Source of the DNA: an uncultured Prevotella sp.
Lineage (GTDB): Bacteria > Bacteroidota > Bacteroidia > Bacteroidales > Bacteroidaceae
Direction of reading: 5' to 3'
Assembly (NCBI GenBank): GCA_947072805.1
Contig: CAMTJK010000009.1
Coordinates: forward strand, 1-25,454
Length of the DNA: 25,454 nucleotides
Every line of letters starts with the position of its first letter. The stretch's first letter is position 1. Shown here piece after piece: positions 6,592 to 15,548 of the stretch. The notes beneath the pieces were generated by a model. It was not told the DNA's origin, searched no databases, and saw nothing but the letters and a program-made list of their open reading frames with translations. A program made the translations under genes and the position numbers.

Positions 6592-8785
6592 ATGCGACGA
6601 TAAGTCCTGCCATAACAATGCTAACCATGGACATGAGTTTGATGAGGATATTTAGTGAGGGACCGGAGGTGTCCTTGAAGGGATCACCGACAGTGTCGCC
6701 AACGATTGTTGCTTTGTGACACGAAGAACCTTTACCACCGAAATACCCTTCCTCTACCATTTTCTTTGCGTTATCCCAGGCTCCTCCAGCATTTGCCATG
6801 AACACAGCAAGGGTAAAGCCTGCTGTAAGTCCACCTATAAGTAGCCCCATGACGCCGGCTACACCCAATAATACTCCTACAACAATGGGAATAATGATGG
6901 CAAGAAGGCTAGGGAAAAGCATCTCACGCTGTGCAGAACGTGTGCTTATCTCCACGCATCTACTGTAGTCGGGAGTAGCTTTGCCATCGAGAATGCCTTT
7001 TATTTCTCGGAATTGACGGCGGACTTCTTCAACCATGGTCTGAGCTGCACGTCCCACAGCTCCCATGGTAAGACCACAGAAAAGAAATGCGGCCATGCCT
7101 CCGATGAATGCGCCCACAAGAACTTTCGGATTCATAAGGTTTACCTGGAAGAAGTTCATATAGTCAATCATATTTGCGGTGGATGGATTGAACACTTCCC
7201 CCATATTGTCGATAAAAGTATGCCCCTCATTGACAGCGCGTATCATTGCTATCTTTATTTCTTCCACATATGAAGCTAACAGGGCCAAAGCTGTAAGGGC
7301 CGCACTACCTATAGCAAAGCCTTTACCTGTGGCTGCGGTAGTGTTGCCGAGGGCATCAAGAGCATCGGTACGGTGACGTACTTCCTCGCCAAGCTCACTC
7401 ATTTCGGCATTACCGCCCGCATTGTCTGCTATTGGACCATAGGCATCGGTAGCTAAGGTAATACCAAGAGTTGATAGCATACCCACTGCGGCTATACCTA
7501 TACCGTATAAGCCCATAGAAATGCTTTCTGCTGTCATGGAAAGGTCAAAACGGTTGGCGAAAAGGTAACTAAACATGATAGCAACAGATATTGTGACTAC
7601 AGGTACCATGGTAGAAATCATGCCGGTGCCAATACCTTTTATGATAACAGTTGCAGAACCTGTTTGAGAGGCTTCGGCTATTTTCTGTGTTGGTTTGTAT
7701 GTGTGACTGGTGTAATATTCCGTCGCCTGACCGATAATGACACCTGCAAGAAGACCGGTTACAACAGAGAACGATACACCAAGCCAGTTTTCGATCTGCA
7801 AGCTGTAGAGAATAATAAATGAGGCTACAGCTATAAGTATGGCTGAAACGTTGGTGCCAAAACCAAGGGAGCGGAGAAGATCTTTCATTGTTGCTCCTTC
7901 CTTGGTGCGCACAAGGAATATGCCGAACAAAGAAAGAAATATACCAACGGAGGCTATAACCATGGGGGCTATTACAGCACGTAGTTGCATGTCTTCATTG
8001 AGTGCAAATGCTGTTGCACCAAGTGCTGCTGTACTGAGTATGCTGCCGCAGTAACTCTCGTAGAGGTCGGCTCCCATGCCTGCAACGTCACCCACATTAT
8101 CACCTACATTATCGGCAATTGTGGCTGGATTGCGTGGATCGTCTTCTGGAATGTCAGCTTCCACCTTGCCAACAAGGTCGGCTCCAACATCGGCAGCCTT
8201 AGTATAGATTCCGCCGCCGACACGGGCAAACAATGCTTGTGTAGAAGCACCCATTCCAAAGGTAAGCATAGTCGTGGTTATAGTGACAAGAGCCATGTCA
8301 TCAGTTTGATAAAAATAACTTAGCACAACAAACCAAATAGCAATGTCAAGTAGTCCGAGCCCCACAACGACAAGTCCCATGACAGCACCACTGCGGAAAG
8401 CTATCTTTAATCCCTTATTAAGACCTTGACGAGCAGCATTGGCTGTTCGAGCAGAGGCATATGTGGCTGTTTTCATGCCAAAGAAGCCTGCCAGTCCAGA
8501 GAATAATCCGCCAGTGAGGAAGGCAAAAGGAACCCATGGATTCTGTACGTGCATAACATATGCCATGAAAGAGAATACAATTGCAAGTACAACAAAAACT
8601 ATTGTAACCACTTTGTATTGCTGCTTTAAATAAGCCATAGCACCACGTCGTACATGACTTGCTATCTCTTTCATCCTAGGTGTTCCTTCGTCTTCAGCAA
8701 TCATCTGACGAAAGAAGTACAATGCCATCCCTAATGCTGCAATGGAGGCTATTGGGACAAGCCAAAAAATTGTTGGAATGTTCAT
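6584..8785 (-). CDS. hppA: Membrane-bound ion-translocating pyrophosphatase, K+-dependent, probably Na+ or Na+/H+ pumping
   Basis: The enzyme hydrolyses pyrophosphate and uses the energy to pump cations out across the inner membrane, recovering energy from PPi released by biosynthesis. The 733 residues form about 16 hydrophobic segments. The PPi/Mg site motifs are DVGADLVGKVEADIPEDDPRNP (from D199), DNVGDNVGDVAG (225-236) and DNAGGN in the middle of the protein, with GDTVGDPFKDTSGP near the C-terminus. A484 and G487 in GNTTAATGKG mark the K+-dependent branch, where K+-independent enzymes have lysine and threonine. The gate glutamate E243 in DLYESY sits where Na+-pumping members have it. It is a single-gene unit. 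The ATG at 8785 follows an AT-rich leader; I see no perfect promoter box directly upstream. It ends inside the tail of the lytic transglycosylase gene. Confidence 0.95.
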   Translation of the reverse strand: MNIPTIFWLVPIASIAALGMALYFFRQMIAEDEGTPRMKEIASHVRRGAMAYLKQQYKVVTIVFVVLAIVFSFMAYVMHVQNPWVPFAFLTGGLFSGLAGFFGMKTATYASARTANAARQGLNKGLKIAFRSGAVMGLVVVGLGLLDIAIWFVVLSYFYQTDDMALVTITTTMLTFGMGASTQALFARVGGGIYTKAADVGADLVGKVEADIPEDDPRNPATIADNVGDNVGDVAGMGADLYESYCGSILSTAALGATAFALNEDMQLRAVIAPMVIASVGIFLSLFGIFLVRTKEGATMKDLLRSLGFGTNVSAILIAVASFIILYSLQIENWLGVSFSVVTGLLAGVIIGQATEYYTSHTYKPTQKIAEASQTGSATVIIKGIGTGMISTMVPVVTISVAIMFSYLFANRFDLSMTAESISMGLYGIGIAAVGMLSTLGITLATDAYGPIADNAGGNAEMSELGEEVRHRTDALDALGNTTAATGKGFAIGSAALTALALLASYVEEIKIAMIRAVNEGHTFIDNMGEVFNPSTANMIDYMNFFQVNLMNPKVLVGAFIGGMAAFLFCGLTMGAVGRAAQTMVEEVRRQFREIKGILDGKATPDYSRCVEISTRSAQREMLFPSLLAIIIPIVVGVLLGVAGVMGLLIGGLTAGFTLAVFMANAGGAWDNAKKMVEEGYFGGKGSSCHKATIVGDTVGDPFKDTSGPSLNILIKLMSMVSIVMAGLIVAFI

Positions 8786-8833
8786 TTGTTTGATTATGTA
8801 TTAGTGAATATTAATAGATCTTTTGAAAGAAAT

Positions 8834-8896
8834 GCTTGAATCTGTCATTCGAAACATAAGTTGTTTTATGCCTTTAAAAGAATGGCAGATTCAAGC
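8834..8896 (-). terminator. Long hairpin between the uncharacterised gene and hppA
   Basis: Arms of 17 bases (8834-8850 and 8880-8896) pair with a single mismatch around a 29-base loop, which holds a second small hairpin, CATAA (8855-8859) with TTATG (8866-8870). Read on the - strand it lies 70 bases after the stop of the uncharacterised gene and 48 bases before the hppA start. It is followed by the T-rich ATTTCTTTC. A terminator for the upstream gene is the simplest reading; a structure in the hppA leader is the alternative. Confidence 0.55.
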
Positions 8897-8966
8897 ACTT
8901 TAAATTATTTGGAGTAGAACCATGACTTGTAATACTACATTGCGTATAATATTTTATTATAGAGAA

Positions 8967-9758
8967 TTATTCTTCTGCATTGAAATCTGATAATTCCTCG
9001 GCTTCTTCATCTGGATTACTTTCAATCTCAAATGTTGTGCGGTAGTTATCTTCTGTTATATCATCATTGGCATAATCTGTAGGCTCTTCCACCTCTTCCT
9101 CTTCGTCATTCTTATTGTAGTCGTCATTAGGAAGAGCTTCTTCGTCTCTTGATTGAAGTGTAAGACGTGGCTTTTCTTGTTCGGGTTTTATCTTGGCAAA
9201 TATTGCTTCCACCCATGATCCTTTTGACACTTCCAGAACTTCGAATCCATCGGCAATTTTTTTCTCATACATGCCACCTGGCTTGTGAAGACGATCCTTG
9301 GGCAGAGTGGTTGTTGATATATCAAAGCCACTCTCAATAATGTCCTGTATACTTTGTGATAGCGATTCCCATCCTCCACCGAAATTTCTGTCAAGAACTT
9401 CTATGAGCTTAGATGCAGATATATGATGGATATTCTCATAAGTAAGATCACTTACACGAATAATAGGACGCTTTTTAACAGCCCATATGTTTTTTGTGGT
9501 ATCATCAAGTCGTACACTACCCACCTTATATCCCATACGTTCATATTTGTTTTTAACTATTACAGAATCATCGTTAAGCTCTTCTATCATAAAGGCTGTA
9601 CGAATAATATCAACGTAATGGCGTTTGTTATCCTTAACGTCTGCATCCTTGTCTGCATTTTCCAACATTCGGAAAATATCGTTTTCCTGAATGTCCCATA
9701 CATTATTTTTTGTCAGAGTTTTTAGAGAGATTACTTTCTTTGCTACTGGCTGTTTCAT
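8967..9758 (-). CDS. Uncharacterised protein with a long acidic C-terminal tail
   Basis: I do not recognise this 263-residue protein. It has no signal peptide or membrane segment, so it is probably cytoplasmic. Residues 1-200 look folded and mixed in composition, with a lysine-rich start, an aromatic-rich middle and the segment NFGGGWESLSQSIQDII near 124-140. From about residue 205 the chain is low-complexity and very acidic, with runs of D, E and N including a DEEEEVEEP stretch, and it ends AEE. Such tails occur in chaperones, nucleic-acid mimics and histone-like partners, but none of these can be claimed. It has its own consensus promoter and a strong hairpin after it, so it is transcribed alone between the PBP gene and hppA. 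The ATG at 9758 is supported by the promoter position. Codon use looks like that of its neighbours. Confidence 0.85.
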   Translation of the reverse strand: MKQPVAKKVISLKTLTKNNVWDIQENDIFRMLENADKDADVKDNKRHYVDIIRTAFMIEELNDDSVIVKNKYERMGYKVGSVRLDDTTKNIWAVKKRPIIRVSDLTYENIHHISASKLIEVLDRNFGGGWESLSQSIQDIIESGFDISTTTLPKDRLHKPGGMYEKKIADGFEVLEVSKGSWVEAIFAKIKPEQEKPRLTLQSRDEEALPNDDYNKNDEEEEVEEPTDYANDDITEDNYRTTFEIESNPDEEAEELSDFNAEE

Positions 9759-9791
9759 TATTTATGTGTAAGAATTAATAAATTTTGCGTG

Positions 9792-9823
9792 CAAATGTAT
9801 ATACTTTCTTTATTATACCCAAG
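9792..9823 (-). promoter_or_regulatory. Promoter of the uncharacterised acidic-tail gene
   Basis: On the - strand a perfect -7 box TACATTTG (9799 down to 9792) lies exactly 20 bases after CTTG (9823 down to 9820), the same design as the hisG promoter. The start site should be near 9785, about 27 bases before the ATG at 9758. It lies in the 86-base gap after the PBP gene, so this gene need not depend on read-through from the operon upstream. Confidence 0.65.
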
Positions 9824-9844
9824 CTTTACAATATGTTTTTTATG

Positions 9845-12367
9845 TTAATTTCTCAAAATCTTCCTGCTGTCAGCAGCCTCTCTATTATTGTTAGGAAAAT
9901 GGTTGTCTGTTGCGGTGGAAGACTGTGTGTCGTTTCCTTGAGTGACAGACGATTGATGGATAAAAGTGGCTTCGTTATCAGGTGTGAGTACACCTTCGGT
10001 ATACGGCATGATGCTATCAACGCTAATACTATCGTCATCATGACGCTCATAGTAGCTGCTGCACAAATAGGCTTCCGACTTTATTTCTGCAGTTGGCTTT
10101 GCAAATCTTCCATGGTAGTAATAGAAATTCTTGTCACCTAGTACTGATTCAAAAAAATAACCGCATATAGGCAATGCCGTTCGACTACCTTGACCAAGAG
10201 CGCCGGTACGGAAGTGTATGGAGCGATATTCGCCCCCAACCCATGCTCCGGCAACGAGTTTGGGGCTTACTCCTACAAACCAGGCGTCAGAATGATTGTT
10301 GGATGTGCCAGTTTTACCGCCGAATTCGGTGTCGCTGTATTTCCCCACGTATCTCCATAAGCTCTGACTAGTGCCACCAGGCTCTCTCATACCACCCATA
10401 AGAAGTTGCTGCATAAGAAAAGCACTCTTATATGGTATAGCTTGCTTGTATGAGATGGGGGTTCGGTATACTTCGTTGCCATAACGATCAAGAATTCTTG
10501 TTATAAGTACAGGGACGTGCATCTTGCCATTGTTGGCAGCAGTGGCATAAGAATTTACAAGTTCAAGGAGATTGACGTCACTTGCTCCTAAAGCCAATGC
10601 CGGTGTGGCGTCAAGATTACTCTTGATACCCATGGCATGAGCTGTCTTTACAATGTTTTCTATTCCTATTTCCTGCCCTAATTTCACAGCAATAGAGTTT
10701 GTACTCTGAGCAAATGCTGCTTTTAACGGTATAGAATCGCCAGTGAAATAACCATTGGCATTTGTTGGTGCCCAAATGACGTCCTTCTTCTTCTTTGCAT
10801 CATAAACTTTCATGCTGAAATACGAGTCTCGACGCTTGTCACATGGAGTGAGGCCTTGATTAATAGCTTCTGAATATACAAAAAGCTTAAATGTTGAACC
10901 GGGTTGTCGCATCGCTGTTACCTTGTCATATTTCCATGTTGTGAAGTCTATATCACCAACCCAGGCTTTTATATGACCGGTTTCAGTCTCCATTGCAACA
11001 AACCCACAATGCATGAAATGTTCCATGTATCTAATGGAGTCCATGGTGCTCATTTCTTTTTCAATATATCCGTTATTATAGTCAAAAAGTTTAACGGTAT
11101 GAGGCTTGTTCAACCAATATTCTATAGAGTCTACATTATTTGAATATCGTTCTGAAAGGTGTTTGTATAATGGTAGTTTTTGTGCTATTCCTTCAATGAA
11201 ATTTGGTATTTCGTTGTGATGTTCATCTTGCCATGGGTTAGTATTTCCCCAATGATTATTAAAATTTTTCTGAACGACCATCATCTGCTTACGAACAGCA
11301 TCTTCTGCATATTTTTGCATTTTTGTGTCGATGGTTGTATATATCTTTAAACCGCTGTTGTATAAATCGAAGCCATTTTCCTTGCACCATTCTCTTAGCT
11401 CGTTGGCGACAGCTTCCCGAAAATATGTAGCTTGACCATCATAGTTGCTTTCCACACTGTAGTTAAGTTTGATTGGAATAAGTTTTAGGGAATCAAATTC
11501 CTGATGTGTTATATGACCGTGGCTTTTCATATTACCGAGAACAATATTACGGCGTCTTAGACTGTTCTCCGGGTTAATTTTAGGATTGTAATATGTGGTA
11601 GCTTTAAGCATACCTACAAGTACTGCAGCTTGTTCTGTATTAAGTTCTTTTGGCGTGATGCCAAAATATGTCTTGCATGCCGTCTTGATACCAAAAGCGT
11701 TTGAGCCAAAATCAACAGTGTTAGCATACATAGTTAGAATTTCTTTTTTATTGAAATATCTTTCAATCTTTATTGCTGTAATCCATTCTTTGCTTTTCAT
11801 TATAAGAATTTTCAAGCCTGGAATATTACCTAAAACTCCTGTAGAGTATTGAGTGCGAACCCTGAACATATTTTTTACTAATTGTTGGGTGATTGTTGAA
11901 GCGCCTCGTGCTTCACGACGAATGGCATAATCTTTTAGCGCAGCAACCAGGCCTTGAAAATCAATTCCGAAATGGTGGAAGAATCTTTCATCTTCCGTAG
12001 ATACCAATGCCTCCCAAAAAACAGGAGCCACTTCTTCGTATTTTACGGGAGTACGGTTCTCACTGAAATACTTGCCTATCATTATCCCATCAGCACTATA
12101 TAATTCTGAAGCCTGACTTGTTTCGGGATTCTTTATCATGTTCATGCTTGGAGATTTTCCAAACAACCACAGAAAATTAATATCTACGGCAATCAAATAA
12201 AAAATGAATAGAACAATAAACGTTGCGGTGCCTGAAACAATCTTTATATACCAGGGACGTCCGTAAAAGATATTTTTATACCATAGACATGAACTATGGA
12301 GTATAGCACCGATTTTTAAAAGGAAAGCAATCACGCCATTTTTTCTCTTTTCAGAATTATCGTTCAT
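9845..12367 (-). CDS. mrcA: Class A penicillin-binding protein (bifunctional peptidoglycan glycosyltransferase/transpeptidase, PBP1A type)
   Basis: The protein polymerises lipid II into glycan strands and cross-links their peptides on the periplasmic side. It has a short cytoplasmic N-terminus, one membrane anchor (about 44-62), then a GT51 glycosyltransferase domain with catalytic E125 in STEDERFF and ASTITQQLVKN (156-166). The transpeptidase domain shows the nucleophile S491 in STFK (491-494), the STN motif (555-557) and KTGTS (685-689). The tail of about 60 residues is rich in S, T, D and N and looks disordered. At 840 residues it is a normal, complete class A PBP. The ATG at 12367 overlaps the end of miaA by 11 bases, so it is the last gene of the lpxD-lpxC/fabZ-lpxA-miaA operon. 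This ties cell-wall synthesis to lipid A synthesis. Confidence 0.95.
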   Translation of the reverse strand: MNDNSEKRKNGVIAFLLKIGAILHSSCLWYKNIFYGRPWYIKIVSGTATFIVLFIFYLIAVDINFLWLFGKSPSMNMIKNPETSQASELYSADGIMIGKYFSENRTPVKYEEVAPVFWEALVSTEDERFFHHFGIDFQGLVAALKDYAIRREARGASTITQQLVKNMFRVRTQYSTGVLGNIPGLKILIMKSKEWITAIKIERYFNKKEILTMYANTVDFGSNAFGIKTACKTYFGITPKELNTEQAAVLVGMLKATTYYNPKINPENSLRRRNIVLGNMKSHGHITHQEFDSLKLIPIKLNYSVESNYDGQATYFREAVANELREWCKENGFDLYNSGLKIYTTIDTKMQKYAEDAVRKQMMVVQKNFNNHWGNTNPWQDEHHNEIPNFIEGIAQKLPLYKHLSERYSNNVDSIEYWLNKPHTVKLFDYNNGYIEKEMSTMDSIRYMEHFMHCGFVAMETETGHIKAWVGDIDFTTWKYDKVTAMRQPGSTFKLFVYSEAINQGLTPCDKRRDSYFSMKVYDAKKKKDVIWAPTNANGYFTGDSIPLKAAFAQSTNSIAVKLGQEIGIENIVKTAHAMGIKSNLDATPALALGASDVNLLELVNSYATAANNGKMHVPVLITRILDRYGNEVYRTPISYKQAIPYKSAFLMQQLLMGGMREPGGTSQSLWRYVGKYSDTEFGGKTGTSNNHSDAWFVGVSPKLVAGAWVGGEYRSIHFRTGALGQGSRTALPICGYFFESVLGDKNFYYYHGRFAKPTAEIKSEAYLCSSYYERHDDDSISVDSIMPYTEGVLTPDNEATFIHQSSVTQGNDTQSSTATDNHFPNNNREAADSRKILRN

Positions 12368-13271
12368 AGTTGTCGGTTATATAATTTATTATTTCATTCC
12401 TCTCTTGGGGATGAAACCAACATATATCTTTATCACGTTTATACCATGTAAGTTGCTTACGGGCATATTTTCTCGTATTGCTTTTTATACGCTCAATAGC
12501 ATTATCAAAGGAAATATTACCATCAATGTATTCAAATAATTCTTTGTATCCTACTGTGTTTAGGGCATTAAGATGTCGAAATTTATATAATTGATGGACC
12601 TCTTCTAGCAGTCCTATACGAACCATTTCATCGACTCGAGCGTTGATTCTAGCATACAATTCCTCTCGTGGGCAAGTCAGGGCAATTTTAACGATATTGA
12701 ATGGACGTTTTTTCTTATTTCTCTTTCGAAAAGAAGAATAAGGCATCCCTGTTTGATAGCATATTTCAAGTCCATGAATTACTCGTCTCGGATTCCTTTT
12801 ATCAACAAAATCATAATACTCAGGGTCTAGTAATTTTAACTCCTCGCATAGTTTTTCGAGTCCTTCTGTGATAAGCCGTTCTTTAAATATTGTTCTTGTT
12901 TTAGTATCAATAGTAGGGATGTCATCAATACCGTTGCATACACAATCAATATACATCATTGAACCCCCACTTAACAACGCCAAATGTGAACTGCTAGTAG
13001 AAAAAAGTTCTAGCAACAAATGAAGTACATCTTGTTCATACATAGATGCATTATAATATTCAGTCAAATCTAGAGTACTAACAAAATAGTGCTTAACGTC
13101 TTCTTGTTGCTGTCTTGTTGGTGTGGCAGTTCCGATATCTAAACCTTTATATATCTGTCGGGAATCTGCATTAATAATCGGAATACCAAATTTTTTTGCT
13201 ATATCCATGCATAATGCAGTTTTCCCGACAGCCGTGGGGCCTGTTATTACAACAAGTGTATCTTGCTTCAT
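12357..13271 (-). CDS. miaA: tRNA dimethylallyltransferase
   Basis: MiaA transfers a dimethylallyl group to N6 of A37 next to the anticodon in tRNAs that read codons starting with U. Seen in the sequence are the P-loop GPTAVGKT (11-18), DSRQIYKGLDIGTATP, the RNPRRVIHGLEI helix, the TVGYKELFEY motif and a C-terminal RKYARKQLTWYKRD segment; all are standard. The start is taken as the ATG at 13269-13271, giving 304 residues, rather than the TTG just upstream. This ATG shares its A with the lpxA stop (TGATG), a coupling arrangement common in operons. The 3' end runs 11 bases into the PBP gene. Placement behind lpxA is usual for Bacteroidota. Confidence 0.95.
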   Translation of the reverse strand: MKQDTLVVITGPTAVGKTALCMDIAKKFGIPIINADSRQIYKGLDIGTATPTRQQQEDVKHYFVSTLDLTEYYNASMYEQDVLHLLLELFSTSSSHLALLSGGSMMYIDCVCNGIDDIPTIDTKTRTIFKERLITEGLEKLCEELKLLDPEYYDFVDKRNPRRVIHGLEICYQTGMPYSSFRKRNKKKRPFNIVKIALTCPREELYARINARVDEMVRIGLLEEVHQLYKFRHLNALNTVGYKELFEYIDGNISFDNAIERIKSNTRKYARKQLTWYKRDKDICWFHPQERNEIINYITDNYER

Positions 13272-14041
13272 CAACGTATTATACCTCTTTTGGAGTTCTC
13301 AATGAATGAACATATGTATTCTACTTCTTTTACTCCAGGGTATTTTGCACGAGCTTCTTGAATACCGTCTTTTATAATGCCATTTGCATATATTGTACGA
13401 TAGGTGTCATGAATGGTTTCTATGATTTCATTACAGAAACCACGACGTCTGAGTCCAACAATATTAATACCACAATATCTTGTGGGTTCTTTTCCTGCAA
13501 TAATAAATGGAGGAATATCTTGACTGAAACGACACCCTCCCTGTATCATAACATAGCTACCGATATTACAGAACTGATGGCAGAGAACGGTAGAACTGAT
13601 GATAGCATTGTCATGTACAATTACTTCGCCTCCAAATTTTGTGGCATTACCAATGATACATCCACTGCCAATTTCGCAGTCATGGGCAATATGCATGCTT
13701 TCCATAAGCAGATTATTGTTACCAACAACGGTTTTGTCCTTACTGGCAGTGCCGCGACTGATCGTCACATTCTCACGAATGCTGTTGTTGTTACCAATCT
13801 CACATATTGTATCTTCATCTTTGTATTTAAGATCCTGCGGCTTTGTACTGATGCTTGCACCAGGGAAAAACTCATTTCCATCGCCTATTCTTGCACCAGT
13901 ATGTATTGTGACACTATTGTATAACTTGTTGTTGTTACCTATCACCGTATTTTTGTCGATGAAGCAATATGGACCGATAATATTATTGTCTCCCATCTTT
14001 GCTTCAGGGTGGACATACGCCATTGGACTAATTTGATTCAT
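13271..14041 (-). CDS. lpxA: UDP-N-acetylglucosamine O-acyltransferase
   Basis: LpxA adds a 3-hydroxyacyl chain from acyl-ACP to UDP-GlcNAc, the first step of lipid A synthesis. The 256 residues form a left-handed beta helix of hexapeptide repeats (about 1-185), followed by a helical C-terminus. The catalytic base is H120 in HIAHDC (117-122), the counterpart of E. coli H125. GKEPTRYCGINIVGLRRRG (from about 183) is the usual junction to the C-terminal helices. The 117-base gap to lpxC/fabZ is the longest in this operon and has no perfect promoter box. The stop codon overlaps the miaA start by one base. Confidence 0.95.
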   Translation of the reverse strand: MNQISPMAYVHPEAKMGDNNIIGPYCFIDKNTVIGNNNKLYNSVTIHTGARIGDGNEFFPGASISTKPQDLKYKDEDTICEIGNNNSIRENVTISRGTASKDKTVVGNNNLLMESMHIAHDCEIGSGCIIGNATKFGGEVIVHDNAIISSTVLCHQFCNIGSYVMIQGGCRFSQDIPPFIIAGKEPTRYCGINIVGLRRRGFCNEIIETIHDTYRTIYANGIIKDGIQEARAKYPGVKEVEYICSFIENSKRGIIR

Positions 14042-14158
14042 ATATTCAATATTTTATAAAACAAGAATGGAAATTGTGAATGATTTTATAAATCTACTTA
14101 ATAATTACAAGTTGGAAATAGGAAATACATTTTATTCGCAATTTTCAATTGTATTTGG

Positions 14159-15544
14159 CTATTTATTCTTGACAATTTGAGCGGTAAATGTTGCTTCTGA
14201 GACGATGTGATCTCCAACAAAAACATATCCGCGCATTGAGGAAATACCATGTCTTACGGGAGCAAGAAGTTCAACTTTGAATAATAAAGTATCACCAGGA
14301 ACAACTTTTTGACGGAATTTTACACTATCGATTCGCATAAAATATGTAGACCAACGTTCTGGCTCTTCAACGGTATTAAGAACAAGAAGTCCGCCACATT
14401 GTGCCATTGCTTCTACTTGAAGCACCCCTGGCATTACAGGTTCTTGAGGGAAATGTCCTTGGAAGAAAGGTTCGTTACTTGTTATGTTCTTTACTCCAAC
14501 AATACTTGTTGCTCCTAAAGATATAACCTTGTCGACCAACTGCATAGGATATCGATGGGGTAATAGCTCTCTTATACGATTCACATCCATAACAGGTTCT
14601 TCGTTCGGATCATAGATCGGAGCTTGTATTTCATGCTTTCGTATCTCCTTACGCATTTGCCGAGCAAATTTATTATTGATAGTATGCCCAGGACGAGTGG
14701 CAATTATGCGTCCTTTTATAGGTTTCCCAATAAGTGCAAGATCGCCAACTATATCCAAAAGTTTGTGGCGGGTACATTCGTTTTCCCACACGAGTGGTTT
14801 GTTTTGGATATATCCAAGTTCCTCTGCATCACGATGCTCTACCTGGATCATGTCTGCAAGTTTGTCAAGCTGCTCTTGTGGTATCTTTTTTTCATATATT
14901 ACTATCGCGTTGTCAAGATCGCCTCCTTTTATGAGATTTGCTTTCATAAGCGGTTCTATATCTCTTACAAAAACAAATGTTCTTGCTGGTGCAATCTCTT
15001 TTGTGAAGTTTTCGGCCTTATCAAGTGATGCGAACTGGCTGTTTATGAATTTTGAGTTGAAGGAACACATTGCTGTAAGACTGAATTCTTCATCAGGAAG
15101 AATTGTTATGCAAGAACCACTTTCTTCATCTTTAACTTCAATTTTCTTTCTTATAATGTACCAATCTTTAGGAGCGTTTTGCTCTTCAGTCCCAATTTCG
15201 TAGATTTTCTCTACATATTGAATGGCACTACCATCCAATATTGGAAATTCAGGTCCATTCACCTGGATGAGACAGTTGTCAATTCCTAGAGCATAAAGTG
15301 CAGCTAAGCCATGCTCTACGGTAGATACTTTAACATCTCCTTTACCGAGTACAGTACCCCGTTGCGTGTCAATCACATTTTCTGCTATAGCATCAATGGT
15401 TGGCATTCCATCCAAATCTATGCGTTGAATTTTATATCCGGTATTTTCAGGAGCCGGATTAAATGTAACCGTAAGGCTTAATCCAGTGTGCAGACCTTTG
15501 CCACAAAGCGAGAAACTGCCTTTTAAAGTCATCTGTTTAATCAT
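14159..15544 (-). CDS. lpxC/fabZ: LpxC-FabZ fusion: UDP-3-O-acyl-GlcNAc deacetylase / 3-hydroxyacyl-ACP dehydratase
   Basis: One chain of 461 residues carries two enzymes, a fusion known in Bacteroidota. The N-terminal LpxC part (1-300) is the zinc deacetylase that commits the cell to lipid A synthesis. Its zinc ligands are H78 (in STVEHGL), H260 and D264 (in HKLLD), with H287 in GHTINNKF as the likely general acid. The FabZ part starts at about D320 (DVNRIRELLPHRYP) and has catalytic H364 in QGHFPQEPVMPG and E378 in VEAMAQ. FabZ draws on the same 3-hydroxyacyl-ACP pool that feeds LpxA and LpxD, so the fusion plausibly keeps the two in balance; that is inference. The ATG at 15544 lies four bases after the lpxD stop. 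Both active sites look intact. Confidence 0.97.
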   Translation of the reverse strand: MIKQMTLKGSFSLCGKGLHTGLSLTVTFNPAPENTGYKIQRIDLDGMPTIDAIAENVIDTQRGTVLGKGDVKVSTVEHGLAALYALGIDNCLIQVNGPEFPILDGSAIQYVEKIYEIGTEEQNAPKDWYIIRKKIEVKDEESGSCITILPDEEFSLTAMCSFNSKFINSQFASLDKAENFTKEIAPARTFVFVRDIEPLMKANLIKGGDLDNAIVIYEKKIPQEQLDKLADMIQVEHRDAEELGYIQNKPLVWENECTRHKLLDIVGDLALIGKPIKGRIIATRPGHTINNKFARQMRKEIRKHEIQAPIYDPNEEPVMDVNRIRELLPHRYPMQLVDKVISLGATSIVGVKNITSNEPFFQGHFPQEPVMPGVLQVEAMAQCGGLLVLNTVEEPERWSTYFMRIDSVKFRQKVVPGDTLLFKVELLAPVRHGISSMRGYVFVGDHIVSEATFTAQIVKNK

Positions 15545-15548
15545 AATG

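Noticed and set aside
13272..13274. TTG start for miaA one codon upstream
   Set aside because: An ATG directly follows and overlaps the lpxA stop in a TGATG coupling, which is the likelier start.
13358..13924. 188-codon + strand open frame opposite lpxA
   Set aside because: It lies wholly antisense to a well-supported lpxA, is dominated by residues expected from reading hexapeptide repeats backwards, and has no promoter or recognisable motif.
14676..15203. 175-codon + strand open frame opposite lpxC/fabZ
   Set aside because: It is antisense to the LpxC domain with intact zinc ligands; no independent support.
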